Source: Porticoccaceae bacterium (GTDB lineage Bacteria > Pseudomonadota > Gammaproteobacteria > Pseudomonadales > Porticoccaceae). From it: a stretch of 40,708 bases of DNA. Both the position numbers and the translations under genes were made by a program. The notes below the pieces were generated by a model, which was not told the DNA's origin, ran no database searches, and was given only the letters and a program-made list of their open reading frames with translations. The stretch is from assembly GCA_029238255.1 (NCBI GenBank), contig JAQWGK010000030.1, positions 1 through 40,708 on the forward strand. Direction: 5' to 3'. Below are positions 20,248 through 31,589 of this stretch, in pieces (the first letter of the stretch is position 1; every line of letters begins with the position of its first letter).

Positions 20248-22524
20248 TCAGTGGCTTTCGACCAATTCAGCTTCAGTGCGCACAGTTAGCTCGCCCTCTT
20301 CAACACTGACATAGGCGGTGCCGCCCTTCTCTGACAGACTGCCAAAGAGGACTTCCTCGGCCAGAGGCTTCTTGATCTTTTCCTGAAGCAGACGCTCCAT
20401 TGGCCGGGCACCCATTTTTACATCATAGCCGTTCTCGGCAAGCCATAGGCGGGCAGCATCGTCGATCTCAAGAAAGACTTTTTTGCCATCCAATTGCCCC
20501 TGCAGCTGAACCAGAAATTTATCGACTACAGTAGTGATAACATCCATGGTCAACTCGCCAAACTGAACAATACTGTCCAGACGGTTGCGGAATTCCGGCG
20601 TAAACATCTTCTTGATCGCCTCCATACCATCGGTGCGATGATCCTGAGTGGCAAAGCCAATCGAAGATCGACTCATCAGTTCAGCACCGGCATTGGTAGT
20701 CATAATCAGAATCACATTGCGGAAGTCGGCTTTGCGACCATTGTTATCGGTCAGCGTACCGTGATCCATTACCTGCAGTAACAGGTTGAACACATCCGGA
20801 TGCGCTTTCTCAACCTCATCGAGCAATATCACTGAATGGGGATGTTTGTTGACCGCATCGGTTAACAGGCCGCCCTGATCGTAGCCAACATAGCCCGGAG
20901 GTGCACCAATTAAACGGGATACCGTGTGGCGCTCCATATATTCCGACATATCAAAACGCACTAGCTCAATACCGAGGATATTGGATAACTGGCGGCTAAC
21001 TTCGGTTTTACCCACACCGGTTGGTCCGGCAAACAGAAAGCTGCCAATTGGCTTGGTGCCCTCACGGAGACCGGCACGTGCCATTTTAATCGAGGTAGAG
21101 AGTGCATCAATCGCTGGATCCTGACCGAATACAACCATCTTCAACTTATCAGCCAAGCCTTTAAGCTGCTCTTTGTCAGAGCTGGAAACACTCTTTTCCG
21201 GAATCCGGGCAATCTTTGCGATAACCAGTTCAATATCGCTGACGCTAATCGACTTTTTACGCTTTGAGGCGGGCTGAAGTCGCTGGTAGGCACCGGCTTC
21301 ATCAATCACATCAATAGCCTTGTCCGGTAAAAAGCGGTCGTTAATATGCTTGTCAGCCAATTCCGCGGCAACTTTTAATGCGGGATTGGTAAATTTAAGG
21401 TCATGGTGCTCCTCAAAGCGTGACTTTAGACCTTTGAGAATCTTATAGGTCTCATCGACACTGGGCTCTTCTACATCAATCTTTTGGAAGCGACGTGAGA
21501 GGGCCTGATCTTTCTCAAAAATACCGCGGTATTCCTGATAAGTTGTCGAACCGAAGCAGCGCAACTTACCGGATGAAAGTAGTGGTTTCAGTAGATTAGA
21601 GGCATCCATAACACCGCCGGAGGCTGCGCCAGCACCAATAATGGTGTGGATCTCATCGATAAACAGTATCGACTTTTCGCGCTTGCCAAGCTCGGCAATA
21701 ATGCCTTTAAGACGTTTTTCAAAATCCCCTCGATATTTGGTGCCGGCTAATAGGCCACCCATATCCAGAGAGTAAACGGTGCTGCCAAGCATGGGCTCGG
21801 GAACATTGCCCTCAACAATTAATTTAGCTAGCCCCTCGGCGATGGCGGTTTTACCCACACCGGACTCACCCACTAACAGCGGATTGTTTTTGCGTCGACG
21901 AACCAGAATCTGGCTGACTCGTTCAACTTCTGCCGCGCGACCTACCAGGGGATCTGTATGACCCTGAATGGCCAGTTCGTTGAGATTGGTGGAGAACTGA
22001 CTGAGTAGGCTCTCTTCTTGAGAGTCGGTCTCAGTGGTGCTCTCGTTGCTATTGCTACTCTCTTCGTTACTGTGTTCCGGCTGGTCAACATATTTGGAAA
22101 TGCCGTGAGAGATATAGTTGACTACATCGATACGCGCGACATTCTGTAGACGCAAAAAGTAAACCGCCTGGCTCTCCTGCTCACTAAAAATGGCCACGAT
22201 CACGTTGGCGCCGACCACTTCGCTGTGGTTGGCAGAGTTAACCTGAAACACCGCCCGCTGAAGTACTCGCTGAAAGCCGTGGGTTGGCTGGGTTTCCTGC
22301 TCCAGTTGAGCTTCGCCAATAGTGGGAGTGGTCGAGTCGACAAACTCGATCAGATCCTGCCGCAGTACGCTGATATCAGCGCCGCAGGCTTTGAGAACGC
22401 TGGAGGCTGAGGCATCGTCCAGCAGGGCTAATAGGAGGTGTTCAACAGTCATAAACTCGTGACGTTTATCACGGGCACTTTTGAACGCGAGATTGAGGGT
22501 GACTTCGAGTTCTCTACTTAGCAT
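20248..22524 (-). CDS. clpA: ATP-dependent Clp protease ATP-binding subunit ClpA
   Basis: A 758-residue AAA+ unfoldase that feeds substrates to ClpP. The N domain (about 1-145) starts [19 protein letters not shown] and is the docking site for ClpS. The first ATPase module has Walker [18 protein letters not shown] and the Walker B/sensor region [14 protein letters not shown]. The second has [16 protein letters not shown] and [25 protein letters not shown] loop supplies the IGF tripeptide that inserts into ClpP. Length equals E. coli ClpA (758). An acidic/Ser-rich linker (about 150-170) is specific to this protein. clpS lies immediately upstream (6 bp). Confidence 0.97.
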   Translation of the reverse strand: MLSRELEVTLNLAFKSARDKRHEFMTVEHLLLALLDDASASSVLKACGADISVLRQDLIEFVDSTTPTIGEAQLEQETQPTHGFQRVLQRAVFQVNSANHSEVVGANVIVAIFSEQESQAVYFLRLQNVARIDVVNYISHGISKYVDQPEHSNEESSNSNESTTETDSQEESLLSQFSTNLNELAIQGHTDPLVGRAAEVERVSQILVRRRKNNPLLVGESGVGKTAIAEGLAKLIVEGNVPEPMLGSTVYSLDMGGLLAGTKYRGDFEKRLKGIIAELGKREKSILFIDEIHTIIGAGAASGGVMDASNLLKPLLSSGKLRCFGSTTYQEYRGIFEKDQALSRRFQKIDVEEPSVDETYKILKGLKSRFEEHHDLKFTNPALKVAAELADKHINDRFLPDKAIDVIDEAGAYQRLQPASKRKKSISVSDIELVIAKIARIPEKSVSSSDKEQLKGLADKLKMVVFGQDPAIDALSTSIKMARAGLREGTKPIGSFLFAGPTGVGKTEVSRQLSNILGIELVRFDMSEYMERHTVSRLIGAPPGYVGYDQGGLLTDAVNKHPHSVILLDEVEKAHPDVFNLLLQVMDHGTLTDNNGRKADFRNVILIMTTNAGAELMSRSSIGFATQDHRTDGMEAIKKMFTPEFRNRLDSIVQFGELTMDVITTVVDKFLVQLQGQLDGKKVFLEIDDAARLWLAENGYDVKMGARPMERLLQEKIKKPLAEEVLFGSLSEKGGTAYVSVEEGELTVRTEAELVESH

Positions 22525-22530
22525 GATTAT

Positions 22531-22875
22531 TTACTCTTCTTCGTCATTACAGGGTTCAATTTCACATAAAAGCGGATGCTCGTGGTCCCTCGAATACTGA
22601 TTAACTATGCCCGCTTTTGTCTCTGCTACATCTTGAGTATAGATGCCACAGACACCCTTTCCTTCGGTATGAATACTTAACATGATGCGCGTTGCAGTTT
22701 CGCGCGTCTGCCCAAAAAACAGTTCTAGCAACTCGACTACAAATTCCATCGGGGTGTAGTCATCGTTTAATAGCACTACTTTATACAGTGAAGGCTTCTT
22801 TAATTTTGGCCTTTCTTCTTCGACCACTGTATTGCTATCGCGTTGCCAATCTGGGGGATTATTTTTGTCACTCAT
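22531..22875 (-). CDS. clpS: ATP-dependent Clp protease adaptor ClpS
   Basis: A 114-residue adaptor that binds N-terminal Leu, Phe, Tyr or Trp and hands substrates to ClpAP. The core motifs are [20 protein letters not shown], which contains the Asn-Asp residues of the binding pocket, and [16 protein letters not shown], with the pocket His. The flexible N-terminal tail (about residues 1-30) is present. ATG 22875 is taken as the start; a TTG at 22890 would add only five residues. It is the first gene of a clpS-clpA pair. Confidence 0.96.
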   Translation of the reverse strand: MSDKNNPPDWQRDSNTVVEEERPKLKKPSLYKVVLLNDDYTPMEFVVELLELFFGQTRETATRIMLSIHTEGKGVCGIYTQDVAETKAGIVNQYSRDHEHPLLCEIEPCNDEEE

Positions 22876-22930
22876 TAATATTTTTGCCAAGTAGATTACA
22901 TATAAGTTACGAACTCTATCTTACATCAGA

Positions 22931-22950
22931 TCATCTGCTCTGGCAGATGA
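22931..22950. repeat. 8-bp perfect inverted repeat upstream of clpS
   Basis: TCATCTGC (22931-22938) and GCAGATGA (22943-22950) form a tight stem with a TCTG loop, 56 bp upstream of the clpS start and next to the icd terminator. It could be part of the clpS leader or an operator; it has no T run of its own. Confidence 0.4.
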
Positions 22951-22957
22951 CTGACAT

Positions 22958-22989
22958 AAAAAAACCCGATCCTTAGACCGGGTTTTTTT
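22958..22989. terminator. Terminator after icd, usable in both directions
   Basis: A7-CCCG (22958-22968) pairs with CGGG-T7 (22979-22989) around a 10-base loop. Leftward it terminates icd before clpS; the sequence would work rightward as well. Confidence 0.8.
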
Positions 22990-23026
22990 GCTTTGTTGCG
23001 CTGTGATCTTATGTAAATTAGAACTA

Positions 23027-24280
23027 TTACATATTCTCGATCATAACATCGCCAAACTGCGAGCAGGACATCAGGGTCGCATCTGACATCAGACGCTCAA
23101 AGTCATAGGTGACTTTCTTTTCACTGATAGCACCCTCGATACCTTTGATCACTAGATCAGCTGCGTCGCCCCAACCCAGATGACGTAACATCATCTCAGC
23201 AGAAAGAATCAGTGAGCCCGGGTTTACCTTGTCCTGACCTGCGTACTTAGGTGCAGTACCGTGAGTCGCTTCAAAGATAGCAACGTCGTCGGAGAGGTTT
23301 GCACCAGGTGCGATACCGATACAGCCAACCTGAGCTGCCAGTGCGTCAGAAATATAGTCGCCATTCAGATTAAGAGTAGCTAGAACGCTGTACTCGTCTG
23401 GACGCAGGATAATCTGCTGCAACATTGCATCGGCAATAACATCTTTAACCACAATATCTTCGCCAGTGTTAGGGTTCTTAATAACGTGCCATGGGCCGCC
23501 ATCAAGAGGCGTTGCACCGAACTGCTCTACAGCAACTTCGTAGCCCCAGTCACAGAAAGCACCTTCGGTGAACTTCATGATATTGCCCTTGTGGACAAGA
23601 GTAACCGATGGTTTGTTCTGGTCGATTGCATACTGGATCGCTTTGCTAACCAGACGCTTAGTGCCCTGCTCAGATACGGGCTTAACACCGATACCACAGT
23701 TCTCGTCAAAACGAATCTTGGCAACGCTCATCTCTTCCTGCAGGAACTTGATAACCTTGGTGGCTTCTTCAGTACCGGCTTTCCACTCAATACCTGCATA
23801 GATATCTTCTGAGTTCTCACGGAAGATGCACATATCAACTTTGTTAGGCTCTTTAACTGGGGAAGGCACGCCTTCGAACCAGCGTACTGGACGCTGACAT
23901 ACAAACAGATCGAGCTCCTGACGCAGTGCAACGTTCAGTGAACGGAAGCCGCCACCTACTGGCGTAGTCAGAGGGCCTTTAATAGATACAGCGTAATCTT
24001 TAACCGCTTCAAGAGTCTCAGCGGGGAACCAGTCACCTTCATAAAGTTCTGCAGCTTTCTCACCACAAAAAACTTCCATCCAGGAGATTTTCTTTTCACC
24101 GGCATAAGCTTTCTCGACTGCGGCATCGATCACCTTGATCATAACCGGGGTAATATCTACACCAATACCATCACCTTCAATAAAAGGCACGATTGGCTGG
24201 TTAGGAACGTTAAGTGAAAAGTCTGAATTTACTGTAATTTTTTCACCAGATTGAGGAATCTGGATATGCTTGTATCCCAT
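23027..24280 (-). CDS. icd: NADP-dependent isocitrate dehydrogenase
   Basis: A 417-residue TCA-cycle enzyme that converts isocitrate to 2-oxoglutarate. Substrate and phosphorylation loop: [16 protein letters not shown], whose Ser is the residue phosphorylated by AceK in E. coli. Further motifs are [49 protein letters not shown] and the coenzyme site [13 protein letters not shown]. Length matches E. coli Icd (416). Two adjacent ATGs exist (24283 and 24280); GGAG favours the second. No aceK is in the window. It is divergent from rluE, a conserved arrangement, and competes with isocitrate lyase (34952) for isocitrate. Confidence 0.96.
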   Translation of the reverse strand: MGYKHIQIPQSGEKITVNSDFSLNVPNQPIVPFIEGDGIGVDITPVMIKVIDAAVEKAYAGEKKISWMEVFCGEKAAELYEGDWFPAETLEAVKDYAVSIKGPLTTPVGGGFRSLNVALRQELDLFVCQRPVRWFEGVPSPVKEPNKVDMCIFRENSEDIYAGIEWKAGTEEATKVIKFLQEEMSVAKIRFDENCGIGVKPVSEQGTKRLVSKAIQYAIDQNKPSVTLVHKGNIMKFTEGAFCDWGYEVAVEQFGATPLDGGPWHVIKNPNTGEDIVVKDVIADAMLQQIILRPDEYSVLATLNLNGDYISDALAAQVGCIGIAPGANLSDDVAIFEATHGTAPKYAGQDKVNPGSLILSAEMMLRHLGWGDAADLVIKGIEGAISEKKVTYDFERLMSDATLMSCSQFGDVMIENM

Positions 24281-24339
24281 CATTGTCTCCGCAGGGTTGT
24301 AAGGTTTGTAAAAGTTTTACCGAAAGGCCGCATTTTAGC

Positions 24340-24345
24340 ATTATA
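24340..24345 (-). promoter_or_regulatory. Possible icd -10 box
   Basis: Read leftward, 24345-24340 is a perfect TATAAT about 60 bases upstream of the icd start. No convincing -35 is seen at the right spacing, so an activator or extended contacts would be needed. Confidence 0.3.
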
Positions 24346-24401
24346 TTCACTCTTTTTTGTAACTCTGTTTCCTTTACAATGGCAAAAAACTGGGAATATC
24401 T

Positions 24402-25013
24402 GTGTCGAAACTCGTTTTATTCAACAAACCCTTTAATGTCTTGAGTCAATTTACCGATGATAGGGGCAGAAAAACCCTCGCAGACTTTATTGATATCAAA
24501 GCAGTCTATGCAGCCGGTCGGCTCGACTATGACTCCGAAGGACTACTTTTATTGACCGATGACGGTCAGTTACAGGCTCAGATAAGCAGCCCCAAATTCA
24601 AATTAAACAAAACCTATTGGGTGCAGGTCGAGGGACAGGTATCTGCCGAGCACTGTGCAAAATTACTCAGCGGTGTGGAGTTAAAAGATGGTGGTGCCAG
24701 AGCCATTCAATGCCGACCTATGGATGAGCCGGACCTATGGCCCAGAGTTCCGCCAATTCGTCAGCGTCAAACCGTGACCGATAGCTGGATGGAGATTGTT
24801 ATTAATGAGGGCCGCAACCGTCAGGTACGTCGAATGACTGCGGCAGTTGGGCTGCCGACATTGCGTCTGGTTAGAGCAGCCATCGGCGACTGGACAGTGG
24901 CTGATCTTGAACTGGGCAAATACCGTATCGAAACTGTGCATATACCCGCAGTGAAAAAAACGCGTCCTAACAATCGTTCAAAGCTTAAAAAATCAACCAG
25001 ACGGAGAACCTGA
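24402..25013 (+). CDS. rluE: 23S rRNA pseudouridine synthase RluE-like
   Basis: A 203-residue RsuA-family pseudouridine synthase without an S4 domain; RluE modifies U2457 of 23S rRNA in E. coli. The protein starts directly with LVLFNKPFNVLSQFTD. The catalytic Asp is in AAGRLDYDSEGLLLLTDDG, and later family blocks are FKLNKTYWVQVEGQ and INEGRNRQVRRMTAAVGLPTL. A basic C-terminal tail follows (KKTRPNNRSKLKKSTRRRT). The start is GTG. It is two bases ahead of the NUDIX gene and divergent from icd, as in E. coli. Confidence 0.92.
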   Translation: MSKLVLFNKPFNVLSQFTDDRGRKTLADFIDIKAVYAAGRLDYDSEGLLLLTDDGQLQAQISSPKFKLNKTYWVQVEGQVSAEHCAKLLSGVELKDGGARAIQCRPMDEPDLWPRVPPIRQRQTVTDSWMEIVINEGRNRQVRRMTAAVGLPTLRLVRAAIGDWTVADLELGKYRIETVHIPAVKKTRPNNRSKLKKSTRRRT

Positions 25014-25015
25014 TC

Positions 25016-25462
25016 TTGCCGGATAAAATCCACCTTACAGTTGCCACCGTGGTAGAAAAAGACGGTCAATACCTAATGGTTAAAGAGACCAAAGAGGGTC
25101 GCCAGCTTATCAATCAGCCGGCCGGTCATGTAGAGCCTGGGGAAGATATTATTGCCGCGGCGCTGCGCGAGACACTTGAAGAAACTGGCTGGGTGGTTTC
25201 AGTTACTGGGTTTCTGGATATCTCAACCTATCTTGCAGAGAAAACAGGCGTTACCTATTACCGGCTGACCTTTGTTGCCACTCCAGAGTATCTGGATACT
25301 GATGCAACCATTGATCAGGATATAGATTTCGCCCTGTGGATGAGTCACGAGGAAATTGAGAATAATCGCGAGCACTTGCGTGGCCCTGCGGTATTAAATT
25401 GCCTCGACGATTATCTGGCAAAGCGTATTTTCCCTATGGAAATATTTCGCAACACACTTTAG
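25016..25462 (+). CDS. nudJ: NUDIX hydrolase NudJ-like
   Basis: A 148-residue phosphatase of the NudJ group, which in E. coli hydrolyses hydroxymethylpyrimidine diphosphate and some nucleotides. The Nudix box G-x5-E-x7-RE-x2-EE-x-G is visible as GHVEPGEDIIAAALRETLEE followed by TGW. The preceding INQPAGHVE and following YYRLTFVA are typical of this subgroup. The TTG start has GGAG nine bases upstream inside the rluE end. Its place between rluE and mnmA is conserved. Confidence 0.9.
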   Translation: MPDKIHLTVATVVEKDGQYLMVKETKEGRQLINQPAGHVEPGEDIIAAALRETLEETGWVVSVTGFLDISTYLAEKTGVTYYRLTFVATPEYLDTDATIDQDIDFALWMSHEEIENNREHLRGPAVLNCLDDYLAKRIFPMEIFRNTL

Positions 25463-25543
25463 TAAAAACTTTATAGCAAAAGCTTTATAGTGCGGCTTTT
25501 AATTTTTATTGATTTTATAAGAGGCTAATTGGCCTGGTGGATA

Positions 25544-26644
25544 ATGAGTAAATCGCAAAAAGTGATAGTCGGTATGTCCGGTGGTGTGGACTCCTCCGTT
25601 GCAGCCTACCTGTTAATCGAACAGGGTTACGACGTCGAAGGCCTGTTTATGAAAAACTGGGACGAAGACGACGATACTGAGTACTGTACCGCTATGGCTG
25701 ATTTAGCCGATGCCCAACAGGTCTGCGATCGACTCAATATTCCTCTGCATACCGCCAACTTTGCTGCCGACTACTGGGACAATGTGTTTGAACATTTTCT
25801 CGATGAGTACCGCGCCGGCCGCACACCCAATCCGGATATTCTTTGTAACCGTGAAATTAAATTTAAAGTCTTTCTCGACTATGCACAGATACTCGGTGCC
25901 GAGTTTATTGCCACGGGTCATTACAGCCGCGTAGCAACCGTTGATGGTCAAACCCAACTGCTCAAGGGATTGGATAACAATAAGGATCAAAGCTATTTTC
26001 TCCATGCGGTCAATCAGCAAGCTTTTGCCAAATCGCTGTTTCCCGTGGGTGAACTGGAAAAACCCGAAGTGCGAAAAATAGCCGAAGAACAGGGTTTTAT
26101 TACCTCCAACAAAAAAGATAGCACCGGTATCTGCTTTATCGGTGAGCGTCGCTTTAAAGATTTTCTCGAGCAGTATATTCCCGCACAGCCGGGAGATATG
26201 GTCACTGCCGAGGGCGATATTATCGGTCAGCATCAGGGACTAATGTTCTACACTCTAGGTCAGCGTCAAGGCTTGGGCATTGGCGGTGTAAAAAACAGGT
26301 CCAGTGATGAACCCTGGTATAGCCTGCAAAAAGATCTTGATAACAATGTGCTAATCGTCGGTCAGGGTGGCCAGCATCCACTGCTGTTTACTGACAAGCT
26401 AAAAGCCGAGGGTTTAAATTGGATTAATGGCACACCTCCGGCGCCCTTCTCCTGCGTAGCGAAAACTCGCTATCGGCAGCCGGATCAGGCGTGTCTTGTG
26501 ACACCTACAGAGACTGGCTGTGAGGTAAGCTTTGTTGAACCTCAGCGTGCGGTAACACCGGGGCAATCCGTGGTCTTCTATCAGGGCGATCACTGTCTGG
26601 GTGGCGGCACTATTGCCAGCACCTGGAACAGTCATAACGAGTAA
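25544..26644 (+). CDS. mnmA: tRNA-specific 2-thiouridylase MnmA
   Basis: A 366-residue enzyme that thiolates U34 of tRNA-Lys, Glu and Gln, using sulfur relayed by the Tus proteins. The PP-loop for ATP is [17 protein letters not shown]. The two catalytic cysteines are in [10 protein letters not shown] and [13 protein letters not shown]. Also seen are the tRNA contact [14 protein letters not shown] and the C-terminal [11 protein letters not shown] barrel. Length fits E. coli MnmA (368). ATG 25544 gives the family N terminus; a TTG at 25529 would add five residues. hflD follows after 8 bp. Confidence 0.96.
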   Translation: MSKSQKVIVGMSGGVDSSVAAYLLIEQGYDVEGLFMKNWDEDDDTEYCTAMADLADAQQVCDRLNIPLHTANFAADYWDNVFEHFLDEYRAGRTPNPDILCNREIKFKVFLDYAQILGAEFIATGHYSRVATVDGQTQLLKGLDNNKDQSYFLHAVNQQAFAKSLFPVGELEKPEVRKIAEEQGFITSNKKDSTGICFIGERRFKDFLEQYIPAQPGDMVTAEGDIIGQHQGLMFYTLGQRQGLGIGGVKNRSSDEPWYSLQKDLDNNVLIVGQGGQHPLLFTDKLKAEGLNWINGTPPAPFSCVAKTRYRQPDQACLVTPTETGCEVSFVEPQRAVTPGQSVVFYQGDHCLGGGTIASTWNSHNE

Positions 26645-26652
26645 ATTGAACC

Positions 26653-27276
26653 ATGTTTAACAAACCTACCACTGAACAGGCACTGGCTCTGGCGGCAATC
26701 TTTCAAGCCTGCTACCTGGTTGACTGTCTGGCCAATACGGGAGAGGCTACTAAAGAGCAAACCCAGTTGAGTATGGCTGCCCTACTCAATCAAAATCCCA
26801 GTTCTATCGAAGATATCTACGGATCGCCTGAAAACTTACAAATTGGTATTGAGGCGATTACCTCACTCTTTGGGGACAAAAACCCCAATCAAAATAACTA
26901 TGGAATGCATTTAGCCAGCTATGCATTCTCGGTAATCAGTATTGAGCGACAGCTAAACAGTCGATCCGAGATGTTAGAAACGGTTGCCAGTGGTATAGAG
27001 AGTGCCGGTCGTCAAGCCCAGCACTTTTCTCTGGTTCATGAGAATGTCTTCGCCAATCTCGCCTCAGTCTACCAACAGACGATCAGCAAACTGCCGTTGC
27101 GAATTCAGGTAAAAGGCAACGCTATGTATCTGCAGCAACCCAAGGTTGCTGAGCGAATACGCTGCCTGTTGTTTTCCGCTGTTAGAAGCGCTGTTTTATG
27201 GCGCCAGTTGGGGGGCAAAAAGTATCATCTGGTGTTCTGTCGCAAGGCCATAATCAAGGCCCTATCATTAGCCTAA
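26653..27276 (+). CDS. hflD: High frequency lysogenization protein HflD
   Basis: A 207-residue helical, membrane-associated protein. In E. coli HflD binds phage lambda CII and affects lysogeny; the host role is unclear. Family features seen are the N-terminal ALAAIFQACYLVDCLANTG, the middle LASYAFSVISIERQL, and the C-terminal IQVKGNAMYLQQPKVAERIR followed by RSAVLWRQLGG. Length matches E. coli (213). Its position between mnmA and purB is the standard one and is the strongest support for the name. Confidence 0.9.
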   Translation: MFNKPTTEQALALAAIFQACYLVDCLANTGEATKEQTQLSMAALLNQNPSSIEDIYGSPENLQIGIEAITSLFGDKNPNQNNYGMHLASYAFSVISIERQLNSRSEMLETVASGIESAGRQAQHFSLVHENVFANLASVYQQTISKLPLRIQVKGNAMYLQQPKVAERIRCLLFSAVRSAVLWRQLGGKKYHLVFCRKAIIKALSLA

Positions 27277-27355
27277 AAAAGTCTTTTTCAGACTAATATT
27301 TAAACACCAAAGCGGCTGAAACCTGTGGCCGTTTCCGTTATCATGTGCGGCTTAA

Positions 27356-28756
<1,401 letters not shown>

Positions 28757-28759
28757 ACG

Positions 28760-29689
28760 GTGACCGCTATTACATCTATTCTGGGCGCTATCAGCAAACA
28801 GCAGTTTCTTGCCGAATACTGGCAGAAGAAGCCGCTGTTGGTGCGCAATGCTATTGCCAACTTTGAAGCGCCGATCGATGCGGATGAACTGGCCGGTCTG
28901 GCCCTTGAAGAAGAAGTCGAGTCGCGCATAGTTGTCGAGCAGGACTGGCGTTTACAGCACGGGCCGTTTAGTGAAGAGACCTTTGCTAACCTGCCGTCAG
29001 AAAAATGGACGCTACTCGTTCAGGCGGTTGATCTTTGGGTGCCCGAGGTAGCTGAACTTCTGGGTAAGTTTGACTTCCTGCCCCAGTGGCGCATCGATGA
29101 CATTATGGTCAGCTATGCCGCTGACGGTGGTAGTGTCGGTCCGCACTTTGATTATTACGATGTATTTTTACTTCAGGGCGCGGGTCAGCGTCGCTGGCAA
29201 ATAGGTGGCCCCTGCGATGCCAACTGCCCGATATTGACCAATACAGATTTAAAAATTCTCAAGGATTTTGAGCCCCTTGAAGAATGGATTCTTGAGCCCG
29301 GCGATATGCTCTATCTACCACCAAAAATAGCCCACCACGGTGTCGCTATCGGCGAGTGCACTACCTTTTCTGTGGGCTTTCGCGCACCGGCAGTCAGTGA
29401 GATGTTGGATGATTTGGCCACCGAACTGCTAAGTGGCATTGACCTGCCCAACCATTTAATCGATCCACCCCTGACCACCGCAATGGCCGACCAGCGTATT
29501 ACCGCAGCTCATATAGCCAGTGTTCGCGAGCTGTTAAAGGAAACGCTGGATAACGAGAAATTACTCGGTGAATGGTTTGCCCAGTATATGACCAGACCCA
29601 AATATCCCCAGTATGTGGATATGACCGGCGAGAGCCGAAGCGCAATCCTCGACGATAGCAGTTCATTTACCAATGGTGAAAAAGACTAG
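28760..29689 (+). CDS. roxA: Ribosomal protein L16 arginine hydroxylase RoxA-like (JmjC/cupin)
   Basis: A 309-residue 2-oxoglutarate/iron oxygenase of the YcfD group, which hydroxylates an Arg of ribosomal protein L16 in E. coli. The iron ligands are His and Asp of GPHFDYYDVFLLQ and the distal His in PKIAHHGVAIGE. An N-terminal WQKKPLLVRNAI and the QRRWQIG strand agree with the family. It is shorter than E. coli RoxA (about 370) at the C-terminal winged-helix end. The start is GTG, three bases after purB, so it is probably cotranscribed. L16 as substrate is inferred from the family. Confidence 0.88.
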   Translation: MTAITSILGAISKQQFLAEYWQKKPLLVRNAIANFEAPIDADELAGLALEEEVESRIVVEQDWRLQHGPFSEETFANLPSEKWTLLVQAVDLWVPEVAELLGKFDFLPQWRIDDIMVSYAADGGSVGPHFDYYDVFLLQGAGQRRWQIGGPCDANCPILTNTDLKILKDFEPLEEWILEPGDMLYLPPKIAHHGVAIGECTTFSVGFRAPAVSEMLDDLATELLSGIDLPNHLIDPPLTTAMADQRITAAHIASVRELLKETLDNEKLLGEWFAQYMTRPKYPQYVDMTGESRSAILDDSSSFTNGEKD

Positions 29690-29702
29690 CTTTTAGTGCC
29701 AA

Positions 29703-31496
29703 CTATTCGGCCACGGGTGCCGAACCCTCGCGGCGCGGATCTGATGCTGCAAATTTAATATTATTCTGATCTCGACTAATACTCTGAGTCGCCCCAAGCC
29801 GCACAGGTTTCGGGTTGAGAATATGTCCCATTTCAGTCAATAAATTCAATGTATCCACCGAGATGCCACGCTCATAGCGTACCGTATCAGGTAGCCACTG
29901 GTGATGGATTCTCGGCGCGGCTGTAGCCTCAGCTATGCCCATATCAAACTCGAGTACATTGAGCAGCATCTGCAAGACCACGGTAATAATGGTGCTGCCA
30001 CCGGGACTTCCGGTAGTCAAAATAGCCTCGCCCTGGGGGTTAAAGACAATCGTTGGAGTCATTGATGACAGCGGGCGTTTGCCCGGCTGAATGGCATTAG
30101 CGTCCCCACCTATCAGCCCATAACCATTGGCTGAGCCGGGTTTGGAGGAGAAATCATCCATCTCATTATTCAGCAGAAAACCGGCACCGGCCACCGAGAT
30201 ACCACTGCCGTAGGAAAAGTTAATGGTGTAGGTGTTGCTAACAACATTACCCCAGCGATCCCAGGTCGCAAAGTGAGTGGTCTCCATACTCTCCTTGCCC
30301 GGCTTTTTACTCGACTTTTTACTCGGGTTTTTACTCGACTTTGCTAGATCCGCAAGTGCGGGTTTAATCTCTTTCGAGCGGCTGGCCTTAGACAGATCAA
30401 TTTTCTCGCGCAATTGTGCGGCATAGGTTTTATCGATTAGCTGAGTGACCGGAACCGGATAAAAATCCGGATCACCCAGATGCAGACTGCGGTCTGCATA
30501 GGCGCGGCGCATAGATTCCACTAAACGGTGCAAGTAAGCGGCACTGTTATGGCCAAGGGCATTTAAATCCCAACCCTCAAGAATATTTAGCATCTGAATA
30601 AGGTGCACCCCGCCCGATGAAGGCGGTGGCATGGCACAGACCCGCTGTCTACGGAATTCACCACAGACAGGCTGGCGTTCAATAACCTTATAGTTAAGCA
30701 GATCCTCAGCGCTGATAATACCGCCATTGCGCTGCATCTGAGTAATCAACAGCTCGGCGGTCTTGCCCGAATAAAATCCGGCCCGACCATGTTTAGCAAT
30801 GCGCTTTAAGCTATCAGCCAAATCCTTTTGCACAAGGGTCTCACCGGCTTGATAGTGGCCTGAATCCGGCTTGTAAAAGTATTCTCTGGTTGCTGGGTCT
30901 CTAGTCAGATAATCGCTGTATCTCTGCAGTGAGCCAGCCATATCGCGGCTAATAGGAAAACCGCGACGAGCTAACTTGATCGCCGGTCGTATTACCTGCA
31001 CAAGGCTCATGGTGCCGTACTTCTCAAGGGCATGAATTAGACCTGCAACGGTGCCGGGTACGCCTGAAGACTGAACACTAAACCGAGCTTTAAGGTTATC
31101 TACATCCCCTTCCTTGTCGAGGAACATATCTCGTGAAGCGGCAGAGGGCGCCATCTCGCGATAGTCGATAGCAATGGTTTTATTCTCTTTCGCCAGATGG
31201 ACCAGCATAAAGCCACCACCGCCTATATTGCCGGCTCTGGGCAGTGTAACCGCGAGGGCAAAGCCAGTGGCTACAGCCGCATCAACCGCATTACCACCGG
31301 CGGCAAGAATATCTGCACCCACCTGACTGGCTATTGCTTCCTGAGAGACGGTTACGCCATTTTCGGCAATAACCGGATGGAAGCGAGCCAGTGAATCCAA
31401 CGCTACAACCTGGGTAGCCGGAGCAGCAATAGTACTCTGAGTGAAAAGGGCGAGTATGCTGACTGCGTTAAAAACAAAAACCATTAACTTTTTCAT
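29703..31496 (-). CDS. ggt: Gamma-glutamyltransferase (periplasmic, autocleaving)
   Basis: A 597-residue Ntn-hydrolase that cleaves the gamma-glutamyl bond of glutathione. A signal peptide (LMVFVFNAVSILALFTQSTIAA) sends it to the periplasm. The large subunit has AENGVTVSQEAIASQVGADIL, PRAGNIGGGGFMLVH and PPPSSGGVHLIQMLNILEG. Autocleavage should occur just before Thr406 of METTHFATWD, the N-terminal nucleophile of the small subunit, which continues with LNNEMDDFSSKPG and GSPGGSTIITVV. Just upstream of the cleavage site lies an unusual Lys/Ser/Pro-rich linker encoded by a 12-bp tandem repeat. It faces roxA tail to tail (13 bp). Confidence 0.94.
   Translation of the reverse strand: MKKLMVFVFNAVSILALFTQSTIAAPATQVVALDSLARFHPVIAENGVTVSQEAIASQVGADILAAGGNAVDAAVATGFALAVTLPRAGNIGGGGFMLVHLAKENKTIAIDYREMAPSAASRDMFLDKEGDVDNLKARFSVQSSGVPGTVAGLIHALEKYGTMSLVQVIRPAIKLARRGFPISRDMAGSLQRYSDYLTRDPATREYFYKPDSGHYQAGETLVQKDLADSLKRIAKHGRAGFYSGKTAELLITQMQRNGGIISAEDLLNYKVIERQPVCGEFRRQRVCAMPPPSSGGVHLIQMLNILEGWDLNALGHNSAAYLHRLVESMRRAYADRSLHLGDPDFYPVPVTQLIDKTYAAQLREKIDLSKASRSKEIKPALADLAKSSKNPSKKSSKKPGKESMETTHFATWDRWGNVVSNTYTINFSYGSGISVAGAGFLLNNEMDDFSSKPGSANGYGLIGGDANAIQPGKRPLSSMTPTIVFNPQGEAILTTGSPGGSTIITVVLQMLLNVLEFDMGIAEATAAPRIHHQWLPDTVRYERGISVDTLNLLTEMGHILNPKPVRLGATQSISRDQNNIKFAASDPRREGSAPVAE
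30304..30339. repeat. Three tandem 12-bp repeats inside ggt
   Basis: TTTTTACTCGAC (30304-30315), TTTTTACTCGGG (30316-30327) and TTTTTACTCGAC (30328-30339) follow one another; the middle copy has two changes. Each unit is four codons, so copy number can change in frame. On the coding strand they give the S-K-N/K-P/S linker just ahead of the autocleavage site. Confidence 0.85.
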
Positions 31497-31589
31497 AGGC
31501 TGAGCACTGCGAATAATTGGGGATTAGCTTGAGTGCCATTCTTTACTATCGAGCAGCTTTAGGCAATCTCAATTGGTTGTTTTTAAATT

